From Photorhabdus akhurstii (GTDB taxonomy: Bacteria > Pseudomonadota > Gammaproteobacteria > Enterobacterales > Enterobacteriaceae): a DNA stretch of 64,000 nucleotides. This document shows positions 56,000 through 64,000 of this stretch, piece after piece (the first letter of the stretch is position 1; each line of letters begins with the position of its first letter). A program made the position numbers and the translations under genes. The notes below the pieces were generated by a model, which was given only the letters and a program-made list of their open reading frames with translations, had not been told where the DNA came from and searched no databases. The stretch is from contig NZ_RCWE01000001.1 of assembly GCF_018448925.1 (NCBI RefSeq), positions 372,001-436,000 on the forward strand. Reading direction: 5' to 3'.

Positions 56000-57109
56000 A
56001 TGATAAAACAATTTGCTGCCAGCCTTCTTCTTGTATTGCTGACTCTGGTGACAACGACAGTATCCGCAGAACGTATCCGTGATCTCACCACGGTTCAAGG
56101 AGTACGGGAAAATGCGTTGATTGGTTATGGATTAGTGGTTGGATTGGATGGAACCGGCGACCAGACGACTCAGACGCCATTTACCACCCAAAGTTTAAGC
56201 AACATGTTATCCCAATTGGGGATTACCGTTCCTCCGGGAACCAATATGCAGTTGAAAAACGTGGCTGCCGTGATGGTCACTGCGAAATTACCGCCGTTTG
56301 GCCGTGCCGGGCAGAATATTGACGTAGTGGTTTCCTCACTGGGGAACGCTAAAAGCTTACGTGGCGGTACTTTGCTGATGACGCCACTAAAAGGTGTTGA
56401 TAATCAGGTCTATGCTCTGGCGCAGGGGAATATTTTGGTCGGCGGCGCCGGCGCCAGCGCGGGGGGAAGCAGTGTAAAAGTCAATCAGCTCGCGGGTGGT
56501 CGGATTAGTAACGGTGCAGTGATTGAACGCGAATTGCCTACGCAGTTTGGTGAAAATGGCACACTGAATCTTCAATTAAATAACGAAGACTTCTCATTGG
56601 CGCAGCAAATCAGCGATACCATCAATCGTATGGGCGGAGCGGGAACAGCAACGCCGCTGGATGCCCGTACAGTACAATTGCGTATGCCGAGAGATAAAAG
56701 TGAGCAGGTTAAATTCCTTTCTCATGTGCAGAACTTGACCCTTCGCGTTGATGTCGGTGATGCCAAAGTAATTATCAACTCTCGCACCGGCTCTGTCGTG
56801 ATGAACCGCAATGTCATGCTGGATAGCTGCGCGGTTGCTCAAGGGAATCTTTCTGTCATTGTTGATAATCAGGTGGTTGTTAGTCAGCCAAATACACCGT
56901 TAGCCGGTGGCAGTACCGTTGTCACCCGTAATCCCGCTGTTGCTGTCCGTGAACAAAATGGCGCGTTGCAGCAGGTTAACGCCAGTGCAAGTTTGAGCCA
57001 TGTTATTCAAGCATTGAATGCATTGGGTGCGACCCCGAATGATTTAATGTCAATCTTACAGGCAATGGAAAGTGCGGGTTGTCTGCGGGCGAAACTGGAG
57101 ATCATTTGA
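56000..57109 (+). CDS. flgI: FlgI, P-ring protein
   Basis: About 369 residues from ATG 56000 with AGGGG in front; signal peptide cleaved after TTTVSA, before [20 protein letters not shown]. Highly conserved [20 protein letters not shown] and C-terminal [14 protein letters not shown]. Forms the periplasmic P ring with help from FlgA. Its stop overlaps the flgJ start. Confidence 0.97.
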   Translation: MIKQFAASLLLVLLTLVTTTVSAERIRDLTTVQGVRENALIGYGLVVGLDGTGDQTTQTPFTTQSLSNMLSQLGITVPPGTNMQLKNVAAVMVTAKLPPFGRAGQNIDVVVSSLGNAKSLRGGTLLMTPLKGVDNQVYALAQGNILVGGAGASAGGSSVKVNQLAGGRISNGAVIERELPTQFGENGTLNLQLNNEDFSLAQQISDTINRMGGAGTATPLDARTVQLRMPRDKSEQVKFLSHVQNLTLRVDVGDAKVIINSRTGSVVMNRNVMLDSCAVAQGNLSVIVDNQVVVSQPNTPLAGGSTVVTRNPAVAVREQNGALQQVNASASLSHVIQALNALGATPNDLMSILQAMESAGCLRAKLEII

Positions 57110-58050
57110 TGAATGATTTATTAACCCTGCCCGGTGCGGCTTATGATGTCCAGTCGGTTAACACGTTAAAATCCAATCTGGCAAAAGATCCACAACAGGG
57201 GCTACGGCAAGTAGCCCAACAAATGGAAGGGCTTTTTGTTCAGATGATGCTGAAAAGCATGCGTTCAGCTCTGCCTAAAGATGGCATGTTGAGCAGTGAA
57301 CAGACCCGTCTCTATACTTCGATATACGATCAGCAAATCGCGCAGAATATTGCTCAGAAGGGGTTAGGTTTTGCCGATATGATGCTCAAGCAGCTTTCTA
57401 GCGCTAAAACTGCCCCTGGCGAAATAGCGGGTAAGATACCCATGACGCTGGATAACGAAGTTTTGCAAACCTTGCCAAGGCAGGCGCTTGAGCAATTTAT
57501 CCGTCGAACGGTACCAAAACCCGAGACGACGCCTAAACCGCTGCCGCTGAACAGTACGAATTTCGTATCCACGCTCTCGACCCCTGCCCGGATAGCCAGC
57601 CAACGCAGCGGTATTCCTCATTTGCTGATTATTGCTCAGGCCGCATTAGAGTCTGGTTGGGGGCAAAGAGAGATTCTGACCGCTGATGGCAAGCCAAGTC
57701 ATAATCTGTTTGGTATTAAAGCGGGTAAAGGTTGGAAAGGGCCGGTAACTAATATCCTGACCACAGAATATATCAACGGCGAGCCTCAGAAAATGAAGGA
57801 TAACTTCCGTGTTTATGGCTCTTACGTGGAAGCGATTGAGGATTACGTCAAATTACTGACAGAAAGTCCCCGTTACGCCAACGTTGCCCGCTCTGTTACC
57901 CCGGAGCAAGGGGCGTATTCCTTACAACAGGCAGGTTATGCGACCGATCCCGGATATGCGAAAAAACTGGTCTCAGTTATTCAACAGCTAAAAGATGCCG
58001 GAGAAAAGGCGGTGAAAGCCTATACCTACGATTTGAGTAAACTATTCTGA
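57109..58050 (+). CDS. flgJ: FlgJ, rod cap and peptidoglycan hydrolase
   Basis: 313 residues from ATG 57109, which overlaps the flgI stop (TGATG). The N-terminal part (about 1-150, QMEGLFVQMMLKSMRSALPK) is the rod cap. The C-terminal part (about 165-313) is the glucosaminidase domain with AQAALESGWGQREI (catalytic Glu) and NLFGIKAGKGWKGP. It opens the murein for the rod. Last gene of the flgB operon. Confidence 0.96.
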   Translation: MNDLLTLPGAAYDVQSVNTLKSNLAKDPQQGLRQVAQQMEGLFVQMMLKSMRSALPKDGMLSSEQTRLYTSIYDQQIAQNIAQKGLGFADMMLKQLSSAKTAPGEIAGKIPMTLDNEVLQTLPRQALEQFIRRTVPKPETTPKPLPLNSTNFVSTLSTPARIASQRSGIPHLLIIAQAALESGWGQREILTADGKPSHNLFGIKAGKGWKGPVTNILTTEYINGEPQKMKDNFRVYGSYVEAIEDYVKLLTESPRYANVARSVTPEQGAYSLQQAGYATDPGYAKKLVSVIQQLKDAGEKAVKAYTYDLSKLF

Positions 58051-58062
58051 TCGCTATTTTGC

Positions 58063-58089
58063 TCAAGTTTTATTGAGTTCAGCCGATAA
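58063..58089 (+). promoter_or_regulatory. Sigma-28 promoter of flgKL
   Basis: TCAAGTTT, 11 nt, GCCGATAA: the -10 is a perfect match, with ideal spacing, 13 bp after the flgJ stop. Confidence 0.88.
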
Positions 58090-58118
58090 ATTAAAGCAGT
58101 TTAGACTTTGTTTTTAGT

Positions 58119-58245
58119 TATACCCTATGGATTTCAAGATGGATCGCGACGGCAAGGGAGTGAATCCCCGGGAGCATAGAGAACTATGTGACCGGGGTGA
58201 GCGAGTGCAGCCAACAAAGAGGCAACTTGAAAGATGACGGGTATA
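58119..58245. repeat. ERIC element, copy 3 (127 bp), in the flgK leader
   Basis: Same boundaries (TATACCC...GGGTATA) and core as the other two. It lies between the sigma-28 promoter and the flgK start and so would be transcribed into the flgKL mRNA. Confidence 0.93.
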
Positions 58246-58306
58246 GCTGAAAGATTGTTTGCCGCCGCTAGCGGAGACATTAAATAAAACGTAAAAGGAT
58301 CTTCTG

Positions 58307-59950
58307 ATGTCCAACAGTCTTATTAATACTGCGATGAGTGGCCTTCAAGCGGCTCAAATTGCTCTGGGAACCGTGAGTAATAACCTCGCAAATTCCAAAG
58401 TTCCTGGTTATAACCGGCAATCGACAGTTGTCAATCAAAACGGCGGCACGATGACGTCCGTTGGCTATATCGGAAATGGCGTTACTGTCACCAGTATTAA
58501 CCGTCAATATAATGAATTCATTAATCAACAACTGTCTGAGGCTCAGGCGAAACAAGGTACATTAACCACTTATTCTCAGCAAATTTCCCAGATTGATAAT
58601 TTGCTGGCAGACAAAGCGAATAACCTGTCAAACACCATTGATGACTTCTTTACCAGTTTACAAAATGTTGTCAGTAATGCGGAAGATGATGCGGCCAGAA
58701 CGACAGCGATTGGTAAATCAAAGGGGCTGGTAAACCAATTGCAAGGCGCGGATGCCTTCCTGCGTAAAATGGAAAATAACATTAATCGGGGAATAGCTAA
58801 TTCGGCTGAATCTATTAATAACTATGCGCAGCAAATTGCTAAACTCAATGGGGAAATTACCCGTATGAGAGGCGGTGGTAGTGCTGAGCCGAATGCATTA
58901 TTGGATCAGCGTGATCAATTGGTCAATGAACTGAATAAACTGGTTGGCGTGAGTGTGACTCAGCAGGATGGTGATTCTTACAATGTCACTTTTGCGGGGG
59001 GATTGACACTGGTTCAGGGAACAACCGCTTACCGAGTAGAAGCGATTTCATCTAATGCGGATAGCAGTCGCATTACATTAGGTTATGATCGTGGTTTTGG
59101 CGATGTTGTTGAAATTGATGAAAAATTCATTGACAAAGGGCAATTAAGCGGCACATTACGGGCGCGTAGTGAAGTGCTGGATAATTCCCGTAACCAGTTA
59201 AACCAATTAGCGTTGGTATTGGGCGATCAATTTAATCAGGTTCACCGTGCTGGTTTTGATTTAAAAGGCAAACCGGGTGAAGATTTCTTCACATTTAATA
59301 ACCCGGATGTGGTTGCCAATAGTAGAAATAAAGGTTCTGCTGATTTTAAAGTGGAATATACAGATACCTCAGCGATAAAAGCCAGTGATTATCATATTAG
59401 CTACGATGGGGCTAATTGGAAAATCCAGCGTGCCTCTGATAAGGCGGATATTGCCGCCAAAGTAACAGGTAATACACTGGAATTTGATGGATTAAAAGTT
59501 GAAATTGACCCAACCAATGCAAAAGAGCATGACCGATATACACTGAAAGCGGTCAACGGTGTTATTGGCAGTATGGCGGTTAATATTAAAGATGCGTCGC
59601 AATTGGCGGCTGCCGGTGCTAAAGATGGTGGGGCGAGTGATAACGTCAATGCCAAAAAACTCATTGAATTGCAGAACAAAAAATTGGTAGAGGGGAAAGC
59701 ATCATTTTCTGGTGCTTATGCTTCGATGGTCAGCACCATTGGCAACCAGACCAGCACGGCGAATGTTGATTTAGAAACTCAGAATAATATTACTAAACAA
59801 CTTTACGCTGAACAGCAGTCGGTTTCTGGCGTCAACGTAGATGAAGAATATGGCGCATTACAAAACTTACAGCAATATTATCTGGCGAATGCCCAAGTTA
59901 TCCAGACTGCCGCAACGTTATTTAATGCCATTTTGGATCTCCGTCGCTAA
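58307..59950 (+). CDS. flgK: FlgK, hook-filament junction protein 1
   Basis: 547 residues, the usual length. N-terminal MSGLQAAQIALGTVSNNLAN with the motif SKVPGYNRQ; C-terminal SGVNVDEEYGALQNLQQYYL and helix. Exported with the help of FlgN. AAAAGGA precedes the ATG. First gene of the flgKL unit. Confidence 0.97.
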   Translation: MSNSLINTAMSGLQAAQIALGTVSNNLANSKVPGYNRQSTVVNQNGGTMTSVGYIGNGVTVTSINRQYNEFINQQLSEAQAKQGTLTTYSQQISQIDNLLADKANNLSNTIDDFFTSLQNVVSNAEDDAARTTAIGKSKGLVNQLQGADAFLRKMENNINRGIANSAESINNYAQQIAKLNGEITRMRGGGSAEPNALLDQRDQLVNELNKLVGVSVTQQDGDSYNVTFAGGLTLVQGTTAYRVEAISSNADSSRITLGYDRGFGDVVEIDEKFIDKGQLSGTLRARSEVLDNSRNQLNQLALVLGDQFNQVHRAGFDLKGKPGEDFFTFNNPDVVANSRNKGSADFKVEYTDTSAIKASDYHISYDGANWKIQRASDKADIAAKVTGNTLEFDGLKVEIDPTNAKEHDRYTLKAVNGVIGSMAVNIKDASQLAAAGAKDGGASDNVNAKKLIELQNKKLVEGKASFSGAYASMVSTIGNQTSTANVDLETQNNITKQLYAEQQSVSGVNVDEEYGALQNLQQYYLANAQVIQTAATLFNAILDLRR

Positions 59951-60023
59951 TAAACGTGCCATTTAATAAAAATAGCCTGAGATATCTTGGGCATTTAGCT
60001 GAATATTTAAAAGGAATGAAATT

Positions 60024-60989
60024 GTGCGCGTAAGTACCAATATATTATACGATCAGAAAATGACGAATATCACTACAGCTCAGTCGAAATGGATGCAGCA
60101 AGGAGCACAGCTATCCAGTGGTCAGCGGGTGATAAATCCATCCGATGATCCGATGGCGGCATCTCAGGGGGTCATGGTCGCTCAAGCTGAATCTCAGAAC
60201 CAGCAATATATAACGGCTCGCTCGTTTGCTAAGAACGCGATTTCCATGCAATTGAGTGTGGTATCCAAAGCTGTCGGGGTGGTGCAAAATATTCATGAAA
60301 GTTTGGTCGCCACAGTAAACGGCGTATTGAGTGATGAAGATCGTAACTCGTTGGCTATTCAACTGACCGGGTTTAAAGAACAACTGGTGAATTTGGGTAA
60401 CACCACCGATGGTAATGGCCGCTATATTTTTGCCGGTTATAAAACGGATGTGAAACCTTTTGATGAGAGTACCAGCGGTACAGTTAGCTATCGAGGCGGT
60501 TCTGAGGAAATGACGCAGAAAGTAGATAGCAACCGCTCTATGATTATTGGACATACCGGGGAACAAGTCTTTCTTTCGTCTACCAGTAACCCGATAAAAG
60601 AGCCGGATGGCAGCCCGAGTGAATCTGATATATTTAAAACCATAGACATGGCGATTCAGTCATTAAAAACACCATTTGTCGAAGCAGATCAAAAGAGTCG
60701 TGATGATGCGCTGGAATTGTTGAATAAGGCTAACCGCGGCGCTCGCAACGCGTTGAATAATATCTCTTCGGTGGAATCGGTATTGGGTTTACAACTGAGA
60801 GAAATAGAAGACTTAGATAGTTTGGGGGCGGAACGCAGCCTGGCGAATAAAAGCCGTTTGAGTCAACTGGTTGACGTAGAATGGAACTCAGCGATTTCGA
60901 ATTATTATCAACAACAAGCCGTACTTCAAGCATCGTATAAGACATTTACCGATATGAAAGGCATGTCGTTGTTTGAAATATTTCGTTAA
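60024..60989 (+). CDS. flgL: FlgL, hook-filament junction protein 2
   Basis: 321 residues. MRVSTNILYDQKMTNITTAQ at the start and the coiled C-terminus (SAISNYYQQQAVLQASYKTF) are typical; SSGQRVINPSDDPMAA is the flagellin-like signature. The start is GTG 60024 with AAAGGAATG upstream. Terminator follows. Confidence 0.97.
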   Translation: MRVSTNILYDQKMTNITTAQSKWMQQGAQLSSGQRVINPSDDPMAASQGVMVAQAESQNQQYITARSFAKNAISMQLSVVSKAVGVVQNIHESLVATVNGVLSDEDRNSLAIQLTGFKEQLVNLGNTTDGNGRYIFAGYKTDVKPFDESTSGTVSYRGGSEEMTQKVDSNRSMIIGHTGEQVFLSSTSNPIKEPDGSPSESDIFKTIDMAIQSLKTPFVEADQKSRDDALELLNKANRGARNALNNISSVESVLGLQLREIEDLDSLGAERSLANKSRLSQLVDVEWNSAISNYYQQQAVLQASYKTFTDMKGMSLFEIFR

Positions 60990-61011
60990 TTCGGTTTTCC
61001 TCATTTATATT

Positions 61012-61040
61012 AATCGCTGGTTTTCAGGCCAGCGATTTTT
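61012..61040 (+). terminator. Terminator of flgKL
   Basis: AATCGCTGG and CCAGCGATT pair perfectly around TTTTCAGG and are followed by TTT. Confidence 0.9.
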
Positions 61041-61142
61041 CCAATTGAATGTATTTAATTGTGACAATTAAATATCCTACATATTTTCAGTTAAATAGAT
61101 AATGAAATAGAAATTTTCATATTAAAAATATATTGTTGAAAT

Positions 61143-61469
61143 TTAAACTTCCGCCAGTGGATGAACGGGGAGAAACTGAGTAATTACCGCTTCTGCGTGT
61201 TGGTAGTTACTGAGATTAATAACTACAACTTTGTAGAAGTAAACCGCGTTAGGTACTCTGCGGAAAAATTTAGTTTCACCGGGTTGAATGTCGATAAAAG
61301 CATACTGATTGTAATCTCCGAATGGAGGCGCCCAGTAATTTACTGCTCTAATTGGTGCGGGACCTCTATTTTCTATATTGAAACTAGGATGATGAGTAGT
61401 AGGCATTATTATATTTCCACCAGTATAAAGCTCAAAAGTTTGATTAGGGTTTATATATATCAGTCTCAT
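61143..61469 (-). CDS. Hypothetical 108-residue protein
   Basis: AAGGAAAC lies 6 nt before the ATG. The sequence is Pro/Tyr/Asn-rich with beta-strand character (PTTHHPSFNIENRGPAPIRA, VNYWAPPFGDYNQYAFIDIQ) and no signal peptide. I recognise no family. It is convergent with flgL, monocistronic, and lies between the flagellar cluster and the vgrG locus. Confidence 0.6.
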   Translation of the reverse strand: MRLIYINPNQTFELYTGGNIIMPTTHHPSFNIENRGPAPIRAVNYWAPPFGDYNQYAFIDIQPGETKFFRRVPNAVYFYKVVVINLSNYQHAEAVITQFLPVHPLAEV

Positions 61470-61953
61470 TTTATTGTTTCCTTATCATGACGATTTTTAT
61501 GTTACATATAGTACAGATAATCTTATCTGCGAAATTTAACTTAACACTTTCCCATAACAGTTAAATATTGAAATTTATCAGTGATGTAAAAGGAATAAGA
61601 TAAATGAATTTATCTTATTTGAATTCCAATCTAATAAATAAAAAAATATATTGTTGTTTGGAAATATTACGCTAATTTTGTCTTCTCTTTTATTTTTATT
61701 ACTGATTTAGGCCAGCAATTTTGGTTAATAAAATCATTATAATTCATTTTAACGTAACCTATTCAATATATTGAAGTTTTATGCCGAAACCCCCTCTTTT
61801 TATTAGAATAAAATATCGTTATTTCAAAAAAATAAGTTGATTATTTCTTCCATTTCCTACCCTCCCGTTCATATGTTGAACAGGGAAAAGTTTGGTTAAT
61901 GAATCTGCCGGTGAATATGTTCGGTAATCATTTAAGTAAAAGAGGGTGAAATT
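61470..61953. other. AT-rich intergenic region before vgrG
   Basis: It should hold the divergent promoters of the 108-residue gene and of vgrG. No gene or clear promoter identified. Confidence 0.4.
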
Positions 61954-62019
61954 ATGGTTGTTTTACATGATCTGTTTAATTCCCTGAGCCTCGACCTCAC
62001 GGGATCAGGAGGAATGTAA
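61954..62019 (+). CDS. 21-residue ORF translationally coupled to vgrG
   Basis: MVVLHDLFNSLSLDLTGSGG then Met and TAA, with AGGGTGA before its ATG. Its TAA overlaps the vgrG ATG (TAATG) and its last codons form the vgrG ribosome site (GGAGGA). It could be a leader peptide that controls vgrG translation; no function can be read from the peptide. Confidence 0.4.
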   Translation: MVVLHDLFNSLSLDLTGSGGM

Positions 62020-63986
62020 TGGCAGATTCAGGATTGATTTTTACACTTACTGCGGGCTCTCTCCCGGAGAAAACTTTTGCTGTGGTGGAGTTTACTCTAG
62101 ATGAAGCGCTGTCAGAGTTATTTTGTCTGGAGGCGATATTAACCAGCGCTGATCCGGATATTAATTTCGCTGATGTTCTGGATAATTTTGCGACACTGAC
62201 CGTTTATCGTGATGGAAAACCCGAGCGCAGTATAACTGGGATTGTGACTCAGTTTGAACAAAGCAGGACAGGTCGTCATCGCAGTCATTATTCCTTGACC
62301 ATTCAACCTGCTTTATGGCGTGCGGGATTACGGGTTAATTCCCGTATTTTTCAGCATCAATCTGTGACTGAGATTATTGACATATTATTGAAAGAAAATG
62401 GCGTTAGAAACTTCTATTGCCAATTGCGTTATGAACATCCTGAACGGGAATTTTGTGTGCAATATGATGAGAGTGATCTGGCGTTTCTCCATCGTTTATT
62501 GGCTGATGAAGGGATGTTTTATTATTTCGATTTCACTGAGGAGCGAGGTGAACCGATAATTATTTTCATTGATTCTCATCGGATAAATAACAAATTTTCA
62601 TTGCCTTATCACCCAGAATTGGACGCTACAGGAAGCCAATGCAGCATCAATCGATTCTGCTGGCGTGAACAGGTCGGGATTGCCAACATTGTGTTGCAGG
62701 ATCGTACTTTTAAAAATCCGCGGTGGGGGGCAGACTATTACTATCACGAACGCCAAATTAATCACCAGCGTTCAGATTTGCCCAGTTACACTTACTATGA
62801 TTTTCCCGGGCGCTTTAAAGATGAGCGTGGCGAGCGCCTGAGTCAATATCGTCTGGAAGCACTCCGCACTGACGCTATGTTTGGCCGCGCACAAAGTGAT
62901 TGTTTTGCCTTGGCGCCGGCATCAGGGTTTGCGCTTACTGATCATCCGAAAGAGCAATTTAATACCCTGTGGCTGGTGATTAAAATCAGCCATTACGGTA
63001 GACAGCCGCAGGCGGATGAATCCCGTTTCGGTGAAATGGGGACGACCTTAACGAACAGCTTCACCTTTGGCGATCGCAACCGGGTATGGCGCCCCTTGCC
63101 TTATCCCAAACCGCGCATTGACGGCCTGCAAGTTGCGACAGTGGTTGGCCCGGAAGGGGAAGAGATCTTTTGTGATGAATACGGGCGCGTGCGGGTACAG
63201 TTTGCTTGGGATCAATATGGCAAATTCAATGACCACAGTTCTTGTTGGATCAGAGTCAGTCAGGCTTGGGCTGGTAATCACTGGGGCATGATTGCTATCC
63301 CCCGAGTGGGGCAGGAAGTGCTGGTGGATTTTCTGCATGGCGATCCAGATCAGCCAATTATTATTGGGCGTACCTATCATGCCACTAACATTGTGCCTAA
63401 CCGTCTGCCGATAGCAAAAACCCAGATGTCAATTCGCTCAAAAACCCATAAAGGGGAGGGTTTTAATGAACTGAGATTTGAAGATGAAAAAGATCGAGAA
63501 GAGGTATTTATTCATGCTCAGAAGAATCTGGCGATTAAGGTGCTGAATTCCCGAGATGAACGAATTAATTACAACCGTACAACCAGCATTGGCCATGATG
63601 ATGAACTGGTGATTGCCAATAACCGCAAAATAACGGTTGATGGGCAGCAGGAACATAAAACCATCGGGAACTATGTTGTTCAGGTTGAGGGTGACAAAAC
63701 TTTGCAGGCCGGCGGCAATGTGGCACAGAAAATTCAGGGTATGCTCAGTATTGATACCAATGGTGATATTACGGTGCAAAGTGGCAACAAAATCAGTCTG
63801 AAAGTAGGTAATAGCTTTATCGTTATTCATGCTGATGGTGTCGATATCAAAGGTCCATCGATTAATCTGAACTCTGGGGGGAGTCCCGGGGATTTATTGC
63901 GCCCGGCGAATCCGGTCATTTTGCAAGCTGCCGCCAGTGCCGGCTCCTTGTTTGTTGCACACTGTCCGAAGGAGGATAACGACTGA
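62019..63986 (+). CDS. vgrG: VgrG, type VI secretion spike protein
   Basis: 655 residues. The gp27-like base runs to about residue 370 (FEQSRTGRHRSHYSLTIQPA, FCVQYDESDLAFLHRLLADE). The gp5 OB fold follows (EYGRVRVQFAWD, WIRVSQAWAGNHWGMIAIPR). The beta-helix needle runs to the end with repeated V/I-D-G-x patterns. There is no extra C-terminal effector domain. It trimerises as the spike that is tipped by a PAAR protein. The next gene starts inside its stop codon, so cargo or adaptor genes follow beyond the window. Confidence 0.95.
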   Translation: MADSGLIFTLTAGSLPEKTFAVVEFTLDEALSELFCLEAILTSADPDINFADVLDNFATLTVYRDGKPERSITGIVTQFEQSRTGRHRSHYSLTIQPALWRAGLRVNSRIFQHQSVTEIIDILLKENGVRNFYCQLRYEHPEREFCVQYDESDLAFLHRLLADEGMFYYFDFTEERGEPIIIFIDSHRINNKFSLPYHPELDATGSQCSINRFCWREQVGIANIVLQDRTFKNPRWGADYYYHERQINHQRSDLPSYTYYDFPGRFKDERGERLSQYRLEALRTDAMFGRAQSDCFALAPASGFALTDHPKEQFNTLWLVIKISHYGRQPQADESRFGEMGTTLTNSFTFGDRNRVWRPLPYPKPRIDGLQVATVVGPEGEEIFCDEYGRVRVQFAWDQYGKFNDHSSCWIRVSQAWAGNHWGMIAIPRVGQEVLVDFLHGDPDQPIIIGRTYHATNIVPNRLPIAKTQMSIRSKTHKGEGFNELRFEDEKDREEVFIHAQKNLAIKVLNSRDERINYNRTTSIGHDDELVIANNRKITVDGQQEHKTIGNYVVQVEGDKTLQAGGNVAQKIQGMLSIDTNGDITVQSGNKISLKVGNSFIVIHADGVDIKGPSINLNSGGSPGDLLRPANPVILQAAASAGSLFVAHCPKEDND

Positions 63987-64000
63987 TGGCCGCTGAAAAA
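63986..64000 (+). CDS. Start of the gene after vgrG (5 codons)
   Basis: ATG at 63986 overlaps the vgrG TGA, with GGAGG 10 nt upstream, and reads MAAEK before the window ends. Probably a T6SS adaptor or effector gene, but identity cannot be judged. Confidence 0.6.

Noticed and set aside
61888-61920. Sigma-28-like promoter before vgrG (AAAAGTTT ... GCCGGTGA)
   Set aside because: The spacer is 13 nt and the -10 is poor, so it is below the quality of the flgM and flgK promoters.

Overview
The window reads as a chromosomal segment of Photorhabdus (Enterobacterales, Morganellaceae). The basis is a bkdABC operon of the kind used for isopropylstilbene synthesis, a complete enterobacterial flgN-flgL flagellar cluster, three 127-bp ERIC elements, a type VI secretion vgrG, and low-GC intergenic DNA full of gene remnants.

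Layout. (1) 1-6124, minus strand: the 5' part of a nonribosomal peptide synthetase (C-A-T-C-A, running off the left edge) preceded by a 2-oxoglutarate/Fe(II) amino-acid-hydroxylase-like gene. (2) 6125-9518: a graveyard with two frameshifted small genes and an IS982-type transposase remnant, then a HigA-like antitoxin with at most a scrap of toxin, and a RafY-like carbohydrate porin. (3) 10657-16466: ERIC, a leader with two hairpin/T-tract units, then bkdA-bkdB-bkdC and a strong terminator. (4) 17019-20945: a cupin gene, an IS982 remnant, and a minus-strand toxin/immunity locus. That locus holds a PAAR/S-type-pyocin effector split by one in-frame TAA, a CPCC-type putative immunity gene, an unknown gene, a decayed cloacin/colicin-E3-like toxin end and its intact orphan immunity gene. 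(5) 21251-24476: flhB-flhA. (6) 24477-49034: about 24.5 kb of accessory DNA separating flhBA from flgN, where flhE would be expected. (7) 49035-60989: flgN-flgM-flgA (minus) diverging from flgBCDEFGHIJ and flgKL, with two clear sigma-28 promoters (flgM, flgK). (8) 61143-64000: a small unknown gene and a T6SS vgrG with the start of the next gene.

The most unusual part is the island in (6). It holds a tandem family of eight full-length genes of about 490 codons, a six-bladed decayed ninth copy, a more divergent 523-codon founder-like gene and a 140-codon propeller-less stub. Each full-length protein has an N-terminal helical segment, a short run of G-L-x-x repeats that resembles the triple beta-spiral shaft of fibre proteins, a second helical segment, and seven FG-GAP-like blades. 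The copies are mosaics of each other. Blades 2-4 vary most, and both the 5' non-coding flank and the 3' flank have been duplicated along with the genes. I infer a diversifying family of stalked beta-propeller (adhesin or receptor-binding) proteins. The same island also carries a ParB-fold toxin-like protein, a colicin-like protein with a convergent small membrane protein, a J-domain protein and an IS630 fragment.

All calls come from reading the sequence; no database search was run.
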